A stretch of DNA of 64,000 nt from NCBI GenBank assembly GCA_902542325.1, contig CACBUE010000001.1:62001-126000 (forward strand), in the 5' to 3' direction. The notes below the pieces were generated by a model. That model was not told the DNA's origin, ran no database searches, and saw only the letters and a program-made list of their open reading frames with translations. Made by a program: the position numbers and the translations under genes. This DNA is from an uncultured SAR86 cluster bacterium. Lineage in GTDB: Bacteria > Pseudomonadota > Gammaproteobacteria > Magnimaribacterales > Magnimaribacteraceae. Shown one piece after another: positions 45,073-55,893 of the stretch. Position 1 is the first letter of the stretch. The number at the start of each line of letters is the position of its first letter.

Positions 45073-46394
45073 TGGCACATTTAACTTTAAACAATAAAAT
45101 TCTTTATGACTTTGACAAATTAGGTATTGCCTTTTCAGGAGGACTAGACTCATCTGTTCTTCTTAACCTTATTTCAGATCAAGTTATACCTAAAGATAGA
45201 ATTACAGCCCTTCATATAAATCATGGTATCAATAATGATTCAGATAAATGGGAAGAATTTTGTGCTCAAATTGCAGATGGATTAGGGGTTGACTTTAAAT
45301 CTTGGAAACTCAAAGATTTAGATAAAATCTCTGAAGACATTTTAAGAAATAAACGACATGAAGTGTTTAAAAGTTGGGCAGATCATAATGATTTAATTAT
45401 TACTGGACATCATTTAGATGATCACATTGAGACAGTTTTATTTAGACTTTTTAGAGGAACGGGCATTAAAGGTTTAGAAGGAATTAGAGAAATATCTAAA
45501 GTTCGTGACATAAACTTCTATAGACCCTTTTTGAAAAATACAAAAAAAGAAATACTCAAATATGCACAAGAACATAATCTTAGCTGGGTTGAAGATGACT
45601 CTAACAGAGAATCCAAATTTTCTAGAAATATGATTAGAAATGATTTAATGCCAAAAATTATTTCTCGATGGCCTTCTATCAGTAAATCAATAGGTAAGCT
45701 TTCAGAAGAGGCCAAATGGAATCAGAAGATACTCACAGATATAGCTAGAGAGGATTTAGCTCATATAGATGCCAGGAAAGATAAGATAAATATGCAAAGA
45801 TTAAAAACTCTATCTAATGAGAGGCAGAAAAATGTGATAGTTTTTTGGTTAAACAACCAAAATGATATTTATGTTCCTTCAAAATTAATATTCCAGATCT
45901 TATCATCTATCGCAGAGCCCTCTTCAGAATCAAGGAGTTTTATTATTCATTCAGACTCACTAAATACTGATATAAGAATTATTGTATCTTCAAAAGAAAT
46001 AAGAATGGTAGATCAAGGTTCTTTAAGACCTTTGCCAGAAAATTTAAGAGTTAATTGGGATTTGAAAAAATCCATAAAAATTCCTTCTGGAGAACTTTCA
46101 ACTCAAGAATCCCATGGAAAAGGATTGGATAAAAAATACCTCAAAGATGATGTAATTATCAAGGCGAGAGTTGGAGGAGAGAGATGTAAACCTTTTGGAA
46201 GAGATAAGAGTCAAAAAATAAAAAATCTATTTCAAGAATTTGAGATACCAGATTGGAAAAGGAATTCTATTCCGCTAATCTACATAAATGATCGGATAGC
46301 TGCAGTTGGAGATTTATGGGTTTGTGATGAATTTCATACTAATTTAGATGAGAGTGGTATTTCTATAGTATGGAATGATAATGTAAATAAATAA
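45072..46394 (+). CDS. tilS: tRNA(Ile)-lysidine synthase
   Basis: PP-loop AFSGGLDSSVLLNL, GHHLDDHIETVLFRLFRGTG. Confidence 0.96.
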   Translation: MAHLTLNNKILYDFDKLGIAFSGGLDSSVLLNLISDQVIPKDRITALHINHGINNDSDKWEEFCAQIADGLGVDFKSWKLKDLDKISEDILRNKRHEVFKSWADHNDLIITGHHLDDHIETVLFRLFRGTGIKGLEGIREISKVRDINFYRPFLKNTKKEILKYAQEHNLSWVEDDSNRESKFSRNMIRNDLMPKIISRWPSISKSIGKLSEEAKWNQKILTDIAREDLAHIDARKDKINMQRLKTLSNERQKNVIVFWLNNQNDIYVPSKLIFQILSSIAEPSSESRSFIIHSDSLNTDIRIIVSSKEIRMVDQGSLRPLPENLRVNWDLKKSIKIPSGELSTQESHGKGLDKKYLKDDVIIKARVGGERCKPFGRDKSQKIKNLFQEFEIPDWKRNSIPLIYINDRIAAVGDLWVCDEFHTNLDESGISIVWNDNVNK

Positions 46395-46403
46395 GGAGTA
46401 ATT

Positions 46404-47177
46404 ATGAATTTAGAGACAGTAATTTATGAAAAAAAAGGAGCAGTTGCTTTAATTAAGTTTAATCGGCCTGAAGTAAGGAATGCATTTAATGCCAAAATGA
46501 CTGAAGATATTCTTGAAGCATTGATAGAGGCAAAAGGGGATAGTGATGTCCGAGCTATAGTTTTGACTGGTGAAGGACTAAGTTTTTCAGCTGGCGCAGA
46601 TCTTTCTGCAAGAGATAATAAGTGGTTAGATACCGAAGCTGCTTTAGTTGAAGGGTACTTACCAAGTCTACAGGAGATAATGGCAATGCCTAAACCTGTC
46701 ATATCTGCAGTTAATGGTGCTGCAGCAGGCATAGGAAGTGCTTACGCAATGGCTTGTGACTTAACCATCATGTCTGAAGAAGCTTATATACTTCAAGCAT
46801 TCAGTAATATCGGGCTAATTCCTGATGGAGGAGCTAATTGGTTTTTAACCAATACAGTTGGTTATAAACTTGCTTATCAAATTGCAATAGAGGGAGAAAG
46901 AATAGACTCTAGTAGATGTTTAGAATTAGGATTAATAAATAAAGTAGTTCCTGGTGAAGCTTTACTAAATGAGGCATTATCATGGGCAGATAGATTGAGT
47001 TTACGGTCTTCTCAATCTTTAAAACTTACAAAACAGATAATGAGAAAGGCTTTAGACAGCACTTATGGCGATATTTATAACCTAGAGGCTAAAACCCAAA
47101 ACACACTAACAGGTTCAGAAGATAATATTGAGGGAGTCACAGCTTTTATGGAAAAGAGACAACCTAACTTTAAATAA
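46404..47177 (+). CDS. Enoyl-CoA hydratase/isomerase family protein
   Basis: FNRPEVRNAFNAKM, FSAGADLSARD, KPVISAVNGAAAGIGSAYAMACDLTI. Confidence 0.93.
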   Translation: MNLETVIYEKKGAVALIKFNRPEVRNAFNAKMTEDILEALIEAKGDSDVRAIVLTGEGLSFSAGADLSARDNKWLDTEAALVEGYLPSLQEIMAMPKPVISAVNGAAAGIGSAYAMACDLTIMSEEAYILQAFSNIGLIPDGGANWFLTNTVGYKLAYQIAIEGERIDSSRCLELGLINKVVPGEALLNEALSWADRLSLRSSQSLKLTKQIMRKALDSTYGDIYNLEAKTQNTLTGSEDNIEGVTAFMEKRQPNFK

Positions 47178-47181
47178 AAAT

Positions 47182-48576
47182 TTATTCGTTCTGGCTTTCA
47201 AGCTCCATCCTCAGCTCTTTATGTTTTTGCTTAGTAAGAGGGTAATACCAAGTTAGAAATAAAGCAGGTAGGAAAAATACGGCACAACCTAGGCAATAAT
47301 AAATTCTTAGAGCTAGCATTGCATCATCTGAATTTACTATCCCCGGTACAAATCCAGAGAAGTCTACTAATATAGCTGCAGCCCATACGGCTATCATTGC
47401 AGATACTTTAGCTATCATTCCATTTAATGCAAAGAATGTTCCGGCACGTCTCCCTCCTGTTTTTAAAGAATCTAAGTCAACAACATCTGCCAACATTGAG
47501 GCAGGGAGGAATTGAAGGCCACCAAAACAGAATCCTTTGAGAAGAAAAAGAACATGAAACTGTGTAAAATCGCCTCTTTCAAGAAAAAAACATAAAAAAC
47601 TTACTGTTCCGGTGCCAACAAGAGTTATACAAAAAGCCTTATGTTTACCTAAAGTTTTACCAAGCCAGAGCCAGAACGGAATTCCTATTAGTCCTGCAAT
47701 AAAGTATCTTGCATAAGAAGCACCAACAGTCTCAATTCCAATGACATCTCTTACAAACCACAGAGATAAAGTATTTCTAAATGACTCTCCAGCAATCACC
47801 AGAAAAATGATTAATAAAATTCTTACTAGTAAAGGATTTTCTGCAGCATATTTTAGCCCTTCAAATAAAGGAATCTTTTTTTCGACCTTTGGCATGGGAT
47901 CGGGTACTTTCCAAAGTGCCCACGCGGCAAAGATGGGTAGCAACAGAATAATACCGATACCCATACTTGCTAAAATATCCGACATTTTTCCCGAAGTAGA
48001 AAAATCTTGAAAAATAAAAATTGCAGCAAGCATCCTCTTTATTGATTCCAGGACTCCTATTCCTTGTCCAGTGACTTCAATAGCAAGAGGTATAAGCGCA
48101 GAAATCAATAAACCAATTAAAGTCCATCCCTCTCTTCCGCTGACAACTCTCGATCTCTGATGATAGTCAGATGATATCTCAGCACCCCATGCACCATAAG
48201 GAATATTAATTATGGTTGAGCCTAAATACATAAGCATCATCCAAATCACAAAGTAGGCAATTGAGACTTCTGAGCCAGGGATGAATAACTTATAAATAGC
48301 CAACATCATCAAAGGGACTCCTAATATAATCCAAGGCTTTCTTCTTCCAATAGAAGTCCTAGTAGAATCACCTAACTGCCCAAGGATTGGATCAGTAATT
48401 ACATCTGTGAACCTTGCAATTAAAAGGAGATTGGCAATTATATAAAGAGGAATGCCTACAACCTCAGAATAAAAGGGAATTAGCCAGATTGCTATTGGAT
48501 AGCCAATCATTGCTAAAGGAGTTGCAAGTCCTCCATAAGCAAATATTGTATTACGCTGAACTGTCGTAGTACTCAT
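47182..48576 (-). CDS. MFS transporter, GPH (MelB-like) family
   Basis: ORF 464 aa, 12 TM; RFTDVITDPILGQLGDSTRTSIGRRKPWIILG. Confidence 0.9.
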   Translation of the reverse strand: MSTTTVQRNTIFAYGGLATPLAMIGYPIAIWLIPFYSEVVGIPLYIIANLLLIARFTDVITDPILGQLGDSTRTSIGRRKPWIILGVPLMMLAIYKLFIPGSEVSIAYFVIWMMLMYLGSTIINIPYGAWGAEISSDYHQRSRVVSGREGWTLIGLLISALIPLAIEVTGQGIGVLESIKRMLAAIFIFQDFSTSGKMSDILASMGIGIILLLPIFAAWALWKVPDPMPKVEKKIPLFEGLKYAAENPLLVRILLIIFLVIAGESFRNTLSLWFVRDVIGIETVGASYARYFIAGLIGIPFWLWLGKTLGKHKAFCITLVGTGTVSFLCFFLERGDFTQFHVLFLLKGFCFGGLQFLPASMLADVVDLDSLKTGGRRAGTFFALNGMIAKVSAMIAVWAAAILVDFSGFVPGIVNSDDAMLALRIYYCLGCAVFFLPALFLTWYYPLTKQKHKELRMELESQNE

Positions 48577-48624
48577 AAACTCCCCTAGAAATAATAAATT
48601 CCAAGGTTATATTATAGTTTTGAG

Positions 48625-50346
<1,722 letters not shown>

Positions 50347-50364
50347 TTAAAGCACGAAGTAAAG

Positions 50365-50394
50365 CCCGGTTAACTCTTAAAAAAAGAGACCGGG
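50365..50394 (-). promoter_or_regulatory. Strong hairpin in leuA 5' leader (possible attenuator element)
   Basis: CCCGGT CTCTT TTTTT AAGAG TTA ACCGGG (minus strand). Confidence 0.45.
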
Positions 50395-50438
50395 ATTGTC
50401 AGTCGTAGCTGAATATTTCTCTTAGCGACTAAAATCAT
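50370..50438 (-). CDS. Putative 22-aa leader peptide upstream of leuA
   Basis: Minus ORF MILVAKRNIQLRLTIPVSFFKS*; 8 of 22 residues are I/L/V; stop lies inside the hairpin; no strong Shine-Dalgarno. Confidence 0.35.
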   Translation of the reverse strand: MILVAKRNIQLRLTIPVSFFKS

Positions 50439-50511
50439 CGACGCTAGCTTATATTTGCAAGCAATTAAGGTCAAGTTGAGTCTTTTTTTTCAAATAGTAA
50501 AATTACAATAT

Positions 50512-50913
50512 ATGGTTTTATCAAAACATCAAAAACTCCAAGAGCTAGGTATAGATATATGGAAAAAAAGATCTGAGCAGGAGGCTATTATTTTTCAAGA
50601 TGAAGTCTATTTAACAGACAGAAATTGTATTCTCTGCCTCGGAAAAAAAGATGAGGAAGTTTCAGAAGAGGATAAAATATTTTTTTTAAAGACGCTTGCT
50701 AAGTCTATTGGAAAAAATAAATTCCTGAAAATAAATAAACTAGAAAACCCCGAATTAATAAATAACATCCTACTTTTAGGAACAGATCTTCCACAATATT
50801 GCGAGCAATATGTAAATTCTAAAATATCATCTTATGGTTCCATGAAAGAAATATGTTCGTCAAAAGAGTCTAAACAGCTATTTTTGAATAAGTTAAAAGC
50901 TTTAGATTTATAA
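50512..50913 (+). CDS. holD: DNA polymerase III psi subunit, highly diverged
   Basis: N-term KHQKLQELGIDIW resembles E. coli HolD LQQLGITQW; LLLGTDLPQ resembles RLGTDEP; immediately upstream of rimI as in E. coli; likely start 50512. Confidence 0.65.
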   Translation: MVLSKHQKLQELGIDIWKKRSEQEAIIFQDEVYLTDRNCILCLGKKDEEVSEEDKIFFLKTLAKSIGKNKFLKINKLENPELINNILLLGTDLPQYCEQYVNSKISSYGSMKEICSSKESKQLFLNKLKALDL

Positions 50914-50922
50914 AATTATTTC

Positions 50923-51399
50923 ATGGACTACTCTTATTTAGATTTTAGCCACTTAGATTCAATTCTTGAAATAGAGAGAGAATCTAACCCTTTCCCTTGG
51001 ACAGAAAGAAACTTCACTGACTGTCTAGAAAAAGGTTATTACTCTTTGGCCCTTGAGGACGATAAAAGGTTGGTAGGTTTCGCTATTATGGCTATTTCAA
51101 CTGAAGAGTCACATCTTCTTAATATAGGTGTAAATAAAGACTTTAGAAGATCTGGCTACGGAGAGAAGATATTAAAAAAAATGATAATTGCTGCTGAAGT
51201 TATGGGAAGTAAGAAAATAATTCTTGAAGTAAGAGTCTCAAATAAAATTGCATATAGACTTTATGAGAAACTGGGATTTCATGAGATTGGTGAGAGGAAA
51301 AAATATTACAGGCTTCCTGAAGGCAGAGAAGATGCTTATGTGATGTCCAAGACTCTCAAAAAGGGTTTTGTAAATAATTTATTTTTTTCTAAGAGTTAA
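50923..51399 (+). CDS. rimI: Ribosomal protein S18-alanine N-acetyltransferase (GNAT)
   Basis: ESNPFPWTERNFTDCLEKGYYSL; LLNIGVNKDFRRSGYGEKIL; KLGFHEIGERKKYY. Confidence 0.93.
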   Translation: MDYSYLDFSHLDSILEIERESNPFPWTERNFTDCLEKGYYSLALEDDKRLVGFAIMAISTEESHLLNIGVNKDFRRSGYGEKILKKMIIAAEVMGSKKIILEVRVSNKIAYRLYEKLGFHEIGERKKYYRLPEGREDAYVMSKTLKKGFVNNLFFSKS

Positions 51400-51877
51400 T
51401 CAACTTTTCAATATCAGTCTGGATCTGCTCCGGCGTTGTTGAAGATCCGTATCGATTCACAGGTTCACCATCTTTATTTATAAGGAATTTGGTGAAATTC
51501 CATTTAATTTTTTCAGTTCCAAGAAGACCTTTCTTTTCAGTAGTTAAGAATTTAAATAAAGGATGGGCATTGTCTCCATTTACATCAATTTTACTAAAGA
51601 TTGGAAAAGTACTTCCATAATTTAAGCTGCAAAATTCTACAATTTCTTCATTAGACCCGGGCTCTTGACCGCCAAATTGATTACAAGGGAAGGCTAAAAC
51701 AGAAAATTTCTCAGACGAATATTTAGTTTGAAGTTGTTCTAGTCCTTTGTATTGAGGCGTAAAACCACACTGGCTCGCAGTATTAACTATCAGTAAGGTT
51801 TTTCCTTTGAAATCGCCTAAGTTTATTTCTTGACCAGATGAGTCCTCACAGGAGAATTGGTAAATGTTTTTAATCAT
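51389..51877 (-). CDS. Glutathione peroxidase family protein
   Basis: LLIVNTASQCGFTPQYKGLEQLQ, LAFPCNQFGGQEPG, KWNFTKFLI. Confidence 0.95.
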   Translation of the reverse strand: MIKNIYQFSCEDSSGQEINLGDFKGKTLLIVNTASQCGFTPQYKGLEQLQTKYSSEKFSVLAFPCNQFGGQEPGSNEEIVEFCSLNYGSTFPIFSKIDVNGDNAHPLFKFLTTEKKGLLGTEKIKWNFTKFLINKDGEPVNRYGSSTTPEQIQTDIEKLINS

Positions 51878-51933
51878 TTTTCAATTTAATTTTTTATAAT
51901 ATTAAATTATAACAACTTTGTAAGGAGAGAAGG

Positions 51934-52974
51934 GTGGAGTATAGAAAATTAGGAAATACTGATCTAGATGTAAGCGTTATTTGTCTGGGTACCATGACTT
52001 GGGGGGAACAGAATACTTTTGAGGAAGGATATGAGCAGATGGATTATGCCGTTGAGCAAGGAGTCAACTTCTTTGATACCGCTGAACTCTATCCAATACC
52101 ACCTAAACCTGATACACAAGGCAAGACCGAAGAGTGTATAGGAAATTGGTTTAAGAGAACCGGAAAGAGGGAAGAGATAATTCTTGCTTCTAAAGTAGCT
52201 GGAAGGGCACCTATGAATTGGCTTAGAGGAGACTGGACACTTCTGGATAGAGAGAATATTGAAAGTGCAATAGATTCAAGCCTCAAAAGACTACAAACTG
52301 ATTATATTGATTTATATCAATTGCATTGGCCTGACAGAAGAATGAGTATGTTTGGTGCTGATGGATTAGGTTATAAGCATTATGAAGCTGAAACAGTTCC
52401 AATACTGGAAACATTGAAAGTACTCTCGGAATTAGTAGATTCCGGAAAAATTAGATATCTTGGCTTATCAAATGAGACACCATGGGGCCTCTCGGAATTT
52501 ATCAAATTTTCAGAAATGTATGATTTACCAAGAGTTGTATCAGTTCAGAATGCTTACAATTTTTTAAACCGATCTTACGAGATTGGTATGTCTGAGTTTC
52601 ATCATAGATCACAAGTAGGTCTTCTAGCTTATTCCCCTTTAGCACAAGGCTATTTGTCAGGAAAGTATATTGATGGTGCTAGACCTGAAGGAGCCCGAAC
52701 TACCTTATTTGAAAGAGGTGATCGGTATGAGGTTCCCGGTGCAAATGAGGCGGTTAAATCCTATGTCAATTATGCTCATTCGATAAATATGGATCCATCA
52801 GTGATGGCTAATTCTTTTGTAAATTCAAGAGATTTTGTAACTTCTAATATCATCGGCGCAACCACTATGGAGCAGCTAAAGCTAGCTATTGGAAGTATTG
52901 ATGTGAAATTATCCGATGAAGATTTAGAGCAAATATCTTTGATACATAGAAAAAATCCTAATATATGTCCTTGA
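51934..52974 (+). CDS. Aldo/keto reductase (Tas-like)
   Basis: MEYRKLGNTDLDVSVICLGTMTWGEQN; VNFFDTAELYPIPPKP. Confidence 0.93.
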   Translation: MEYRKLGNTDLDVSVICLGTMTWGEQNTFEEGYEQMDYAVEQGVNFFDTAELYPIPPKPDTQGKTEECIGNWFKRTGKREEIILASKVAGRAPMNWLRGDWTLLDRENIESAIDSSLKRLQTDYIDLYQLHWPDRRMSMFGADGLGYKHYEAETVPILETLKVLSELVDSGKIRYLGLSNETPWGLSEFIKFSEMYDLPRVVSVQNAYNFLNRSYEIGMSEFHHRSQVGLLAYSPLAQGYLSGKYIDGARPEGARTTLFERGDRYEVPGANEAVKSYVNYAHSINMDPSVMANSFVNSRDFVTSNIIGATTMEQLKLAIGSIDVKLSDEDLEQISLIHRKNPNICP

Positions 52975-53435
52975 ACTCTGAAAATTTAGATTTACAGAGT
53001 TTTTGGAAATCTTTTGATGAGCTTTCAAAGTTAGAACTTTATGAGGTTCTAAGTTTTCGACAATCCATATTTGTTGTAGAGCAGAAATCTTGGTATCAGG
53101 ATGCAGATGGATTAGATAAAATTAGCGAGCATCTTCTTTTAAAAAAGGATAAACATTTAGTTGGTTACTTAAGGTTAACTCCTCCTGGAATTAAGTACAA
53201 AACACCATCTATAGGACGTATTGCTGTAATTGAAAATCTGAGAGGTCTCAGCATCGGTTCAAGATTAGTTGATGAAGGCCTAAAGAGAAGTTTAGAAAAT
53301 TATATGACTGATAAATCAACTATTTCTGCTCAAGAATATTTGATTAAATTTTATGAAGGTCACGGCTTTAAAGTGTCTGGCGACGTGTACGATGAAGATG
53401 GAATTCCTCACATTCAAATGATAAAGAATGGATAA
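52965..53435 (+). CDS. elaA: ElaA-type GNAT N-acetyltransferase
   Basis: LYEVLSFRQSIFVVEQKSWYQDADGLD; IGRIAVIENLRGLSIGSRLV; FYEGHGFKVSGDVYDEDGIPHIQM. Confidence 0.85.
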   Translation: MSLNSENLDLQSFWKSFDELSKLELYEVLSFRQSIFVVEQKSWYQDADGLDKISEHLLLKKDKHLVGYLRLTPPGIKYKTPSIGRIAVIENLRGLSIGSRLVDEGLKRSLENYMTDKSTISAQEYLIKFYEGHGFKVSGDVYDEDGIPHIQMIKNG

Positions 53436-54285
53436 AGAAAAGCTTTATACCTTAATTTTGTCCGTCGGCTTAATTATTGGAGCTTTACTGGCAGGACTTT
53501 CTATTATTCAAGAATCTAATATTACAAATTTTAAATATGCTGCGAAAATTGAAGATACTTCCATCTCTATGGACAAATATCTAGTTCAACTTGAGGGTCT
53601 TGCAAAAGACAAGAAATCTCCCATATCGCAAAAAGATAAAGAATATGTTCTTGAGCGAATGATAGAAGAGGAACTTTTAATTAAAAGGGCTTTAGACCTT
53701 GGAATGCTTGAAAATAATCCCATAGCAAGAGGAACAATTGTTCAGCAGATGATAAAGACTATCATTGCAGAAAATATGAGATACGAAGTATCTGATAAAG
53801 AATTAAATGAATTTTTTGAAGAGAATATAGGGTTTTTCACCAAATCATCAAGGTTAAGAATTCAACAACTTTATTTCTCTGATGAAGGGACCGAAAACTC
53901 ATCCTTTGAAGATGCAAATCGAGCTTATGACCTTTTAATTTCTGGTAGCAGCTTCGTTGAGGTATCCAATTTAGGGAGTGACTCTGCCTTAAAAATTCCG
54001 AATAGTTTAATGACATTATCAAAAGTAAGAGAGTACATTGGCCCTAGCCTCATGAATTTAGCTAGGAATTTACAACCTGGTACATTCAGTCAACCAATCA
54101 AGGTTCCTGGCGGCCATAAAATAATTTTCTTATTGGAAAAGGAGATGCCTGAACAGCCAAACTTAGATCAAGTTAGAGATGTTGTTTTGGCAGAATATTC
54201 AAAAAGGAGAGATGATAATTCCTTGAGAGAATATCTAGAGAATCTCAAGAATTGGTACGATATTTCAAGGAACTTACCTGAATAA
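53428..54285 (+). CDS. Membrane-anchored PpiC/parvulin-type peptidylprolyl isomerase-like protein
   Basis: N-terminal TM anchor; SurA/PpiC-like domain (QPGTFSQPIKVPGGHKIIFLLEKE). Confidence 0.78.
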   Translation: MDKEKLYTLILSVGLIIGALLAGLSIIQESNITNFKYAAKIEDTSISMDKYLVQLEGLAKDKKSPISQKDKEYVLERMIEEELLIKRALDLGMLENNPIARGTIVQQMIKTIIAENMRYEVSDKELNEFFEENIGFFTKSSRLRIQQLYFSDEGTENSSFEDANRAYDLLISGSSFVEVSNLGSDSALKIPNSLMTLSKVREYIGPSLMNLARNLQPGTFSQPIKVPGGHKIIFLLEKEMPEQPNLDQVRDVVLAEYSKRRDDNSLREYLENLKNWYDISRNLPE

Positions 54286-55476
54286 ATGTCGAAACTTTTA
54301 TCAATAGGTTTAATAACTTGTCTATTAAGTACAGTATTATTCTCACATCAAAGAAGTGAGTCTTATTCTAAGATAAATATAGACTCTACTGCTGAATCAA
54401 AATCTATTGAAGTAGAATTTAGTATTCAAACATCAGTATTGCAAAGACTAAATTTAAATTTTACCGAAAACTGGGATGAAGAACTTACAAATAAAGTTAT
54501 AGGTAATTTTAATTTTAACAAAAATTGCAATATCTCAAGTAAACCTTTTTTGAAAAATTCTTTTTCTACCGGTTACTTAACTTTACTCTGGACGATGGAG
54601 TGTGAACTTGAAGAATCCAAAATAAATTTTGAGCTCTTTTTTGATGAAGATCCGACTCATACTCATATATCCACTTTTTTTATTAATTCTGTAGCTAGTC
54701 CTGAAAATGTTTTCACATCCTCTAGAAGGGAGTGGAAAGAAACTGACAATGAATCTAAAAGTGAATCAAGATTTGATTCTTTTAGAGATTATCTCGAACT
54801 TGGATTTAATCATATATTGTCTGGATATGACCATTTAGCATTCTTACTTGCAATATTAATTCTAGGTTTTACCTTAAAGAATTTAATCATAGTAATTACG
54901 GGTTTTACAATTGGCCATAGCATCACTCTCGCGTTAGGGGCTTTGGGTCTAGTTACACCTTCCTCGCAATTTGTTGAAGCTTTAATTGGATACTCAATAG
55001 TCATTATAGCTGTTGAGTGTATTGCTTCAATTACCCATAACCACAGCCTATATGGAAGATTGTTGATTTATTTTTCTTCATCACTAGTCATCTTTATGGC
55101 TTTTTTTGGATTACAAAAATTCATAATTGGCTTAGTAGGTATAAGCATATTTTCTTTTTGTTACTTAAATCTTGTAAGAAGGCATCCAGGCTCTTCAATA
55201 ACCTTACTTGTAACTTCTTTTTTCGGACTAATACATGGATTTGGGTTTGCTGGAAATTTATCGACTGTCGGTTTGATGGAAGGTAGGTTTTTACCTGCGA
55301 TCGCAGGCTTTAATATCGGAGTTGAGCTCGGACAAATTATGATAGTTTTAATTGTTTATCTTATTTTTTCTCAGATAACTAAGTTCATTAGAGAAAGTAT
55401 AAACACAGCAAGGGTTTGTGCTGCGTCAGCCTTGTCCTGTTTAGGAACATATTGGTTTTTGGAAAGGTTATTTTAG
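54286..55476 (+). CDS. HupE/UreJ family membrane protein with extracytoplasmic N-terminal domain
   Basis: Signal peptide, N-terminal soluble region, C-terminal multi-TM with HX5DH (HILSGYDH) and FFGLIHGFGFAG. Confidence 0.82.
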   Translation: MSKLLSIGLITCLLSTVLFSHQRSESYSKINIDSTAESKSIEVEFSIQTSVLQRLNLNFTENWDEELTNKVIGNFNFNKNCNISSKPFLKNSFSTGYLTLLWTMECELEESKINFELFFDEDPTHTHISTFFINSVASPENVFTSSRREWKETDNESKSESRFDSFRDYLELGFNHILSGYDHLAFLLAILILGFTLKNLIIVITGFTIGHSITLALGALGLVTPSSQFVEALIGYSIVIIAVECIASITHNHSLYGRLLIYFSSSLVIFMAFFGLQKFIIGLVGISIFSFCYLNLVRRHPGSSITLLVTSFFGLIHGFGFAGNLSTVGLMEGRFLPAIAGFNIGVELGQIMIVLIVYLIFSQITKFIRESINTARVCAASALSCLGTYWFLERLF

Positions 55477-55859
55477 ATTATTCTGATATTTTCAGCTTGA
55501 GGCCCTTTTTCTGTTTCCTCAACTGAAAATCTTACCCTAGTATTTTCTATGAGTTTCCTCCTGTCTTGATTTTGAACAGCCCTAAGATGAACGAATAAAT
55601 CCCCACCTTTGTCTCGAATCAAAAACCCATATCCTTTGCTTGGGTCAAACCATTTTATGGTTCCTGTTTCGCCTCTAAAATTTCTCTTTATTTTTCTTCC
55701 ATATATAAAACCAATGATCGAAAGAAATCCAATGCTCCAGAACGTCACAAGAGCTTGGTACATAAGACTACTCGCAAAAGTAAGACCCCCAATAGAGATA
55801 ATTAACCCAGTGAATAAACTAGAAATAATGAAGCTTGTTATTAGAGCTCTAAAAAACAT
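55473..55859 (-). CDS. Membrane-anchored cold-shock-domain protein
   Basis: Two hydrophobic segments, then ETGTIKWFDPSKGYGFLIRDKGGDLFVHLRAVQ (RNP-1/RNP-2-like CSD). Confidence 0.85.
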   Translation of the reverse strand: MFFRALITSFIISSLFTGLIISIGGLTFASSLMYQALVTFWSIGFLSIIGFIYGRKIKRNFRGETGTIKWFDPSKGYGFLIRDKGGDLFVHLRAVQNQDRRKLIENTRVRFSVEETEKGPQAENIRII

Positions 55860-55893
55860 TTGTTAAATTATAACCAAAATGATTTCATAAACC

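Noticed and set aside
51380-51420. Hairpin AAGAGTTAATCAACTTTT at the rimI/gpx overlap as a terminator
   Set aside because: Weak stem with a G-T pair and no T-tract following on either strand.
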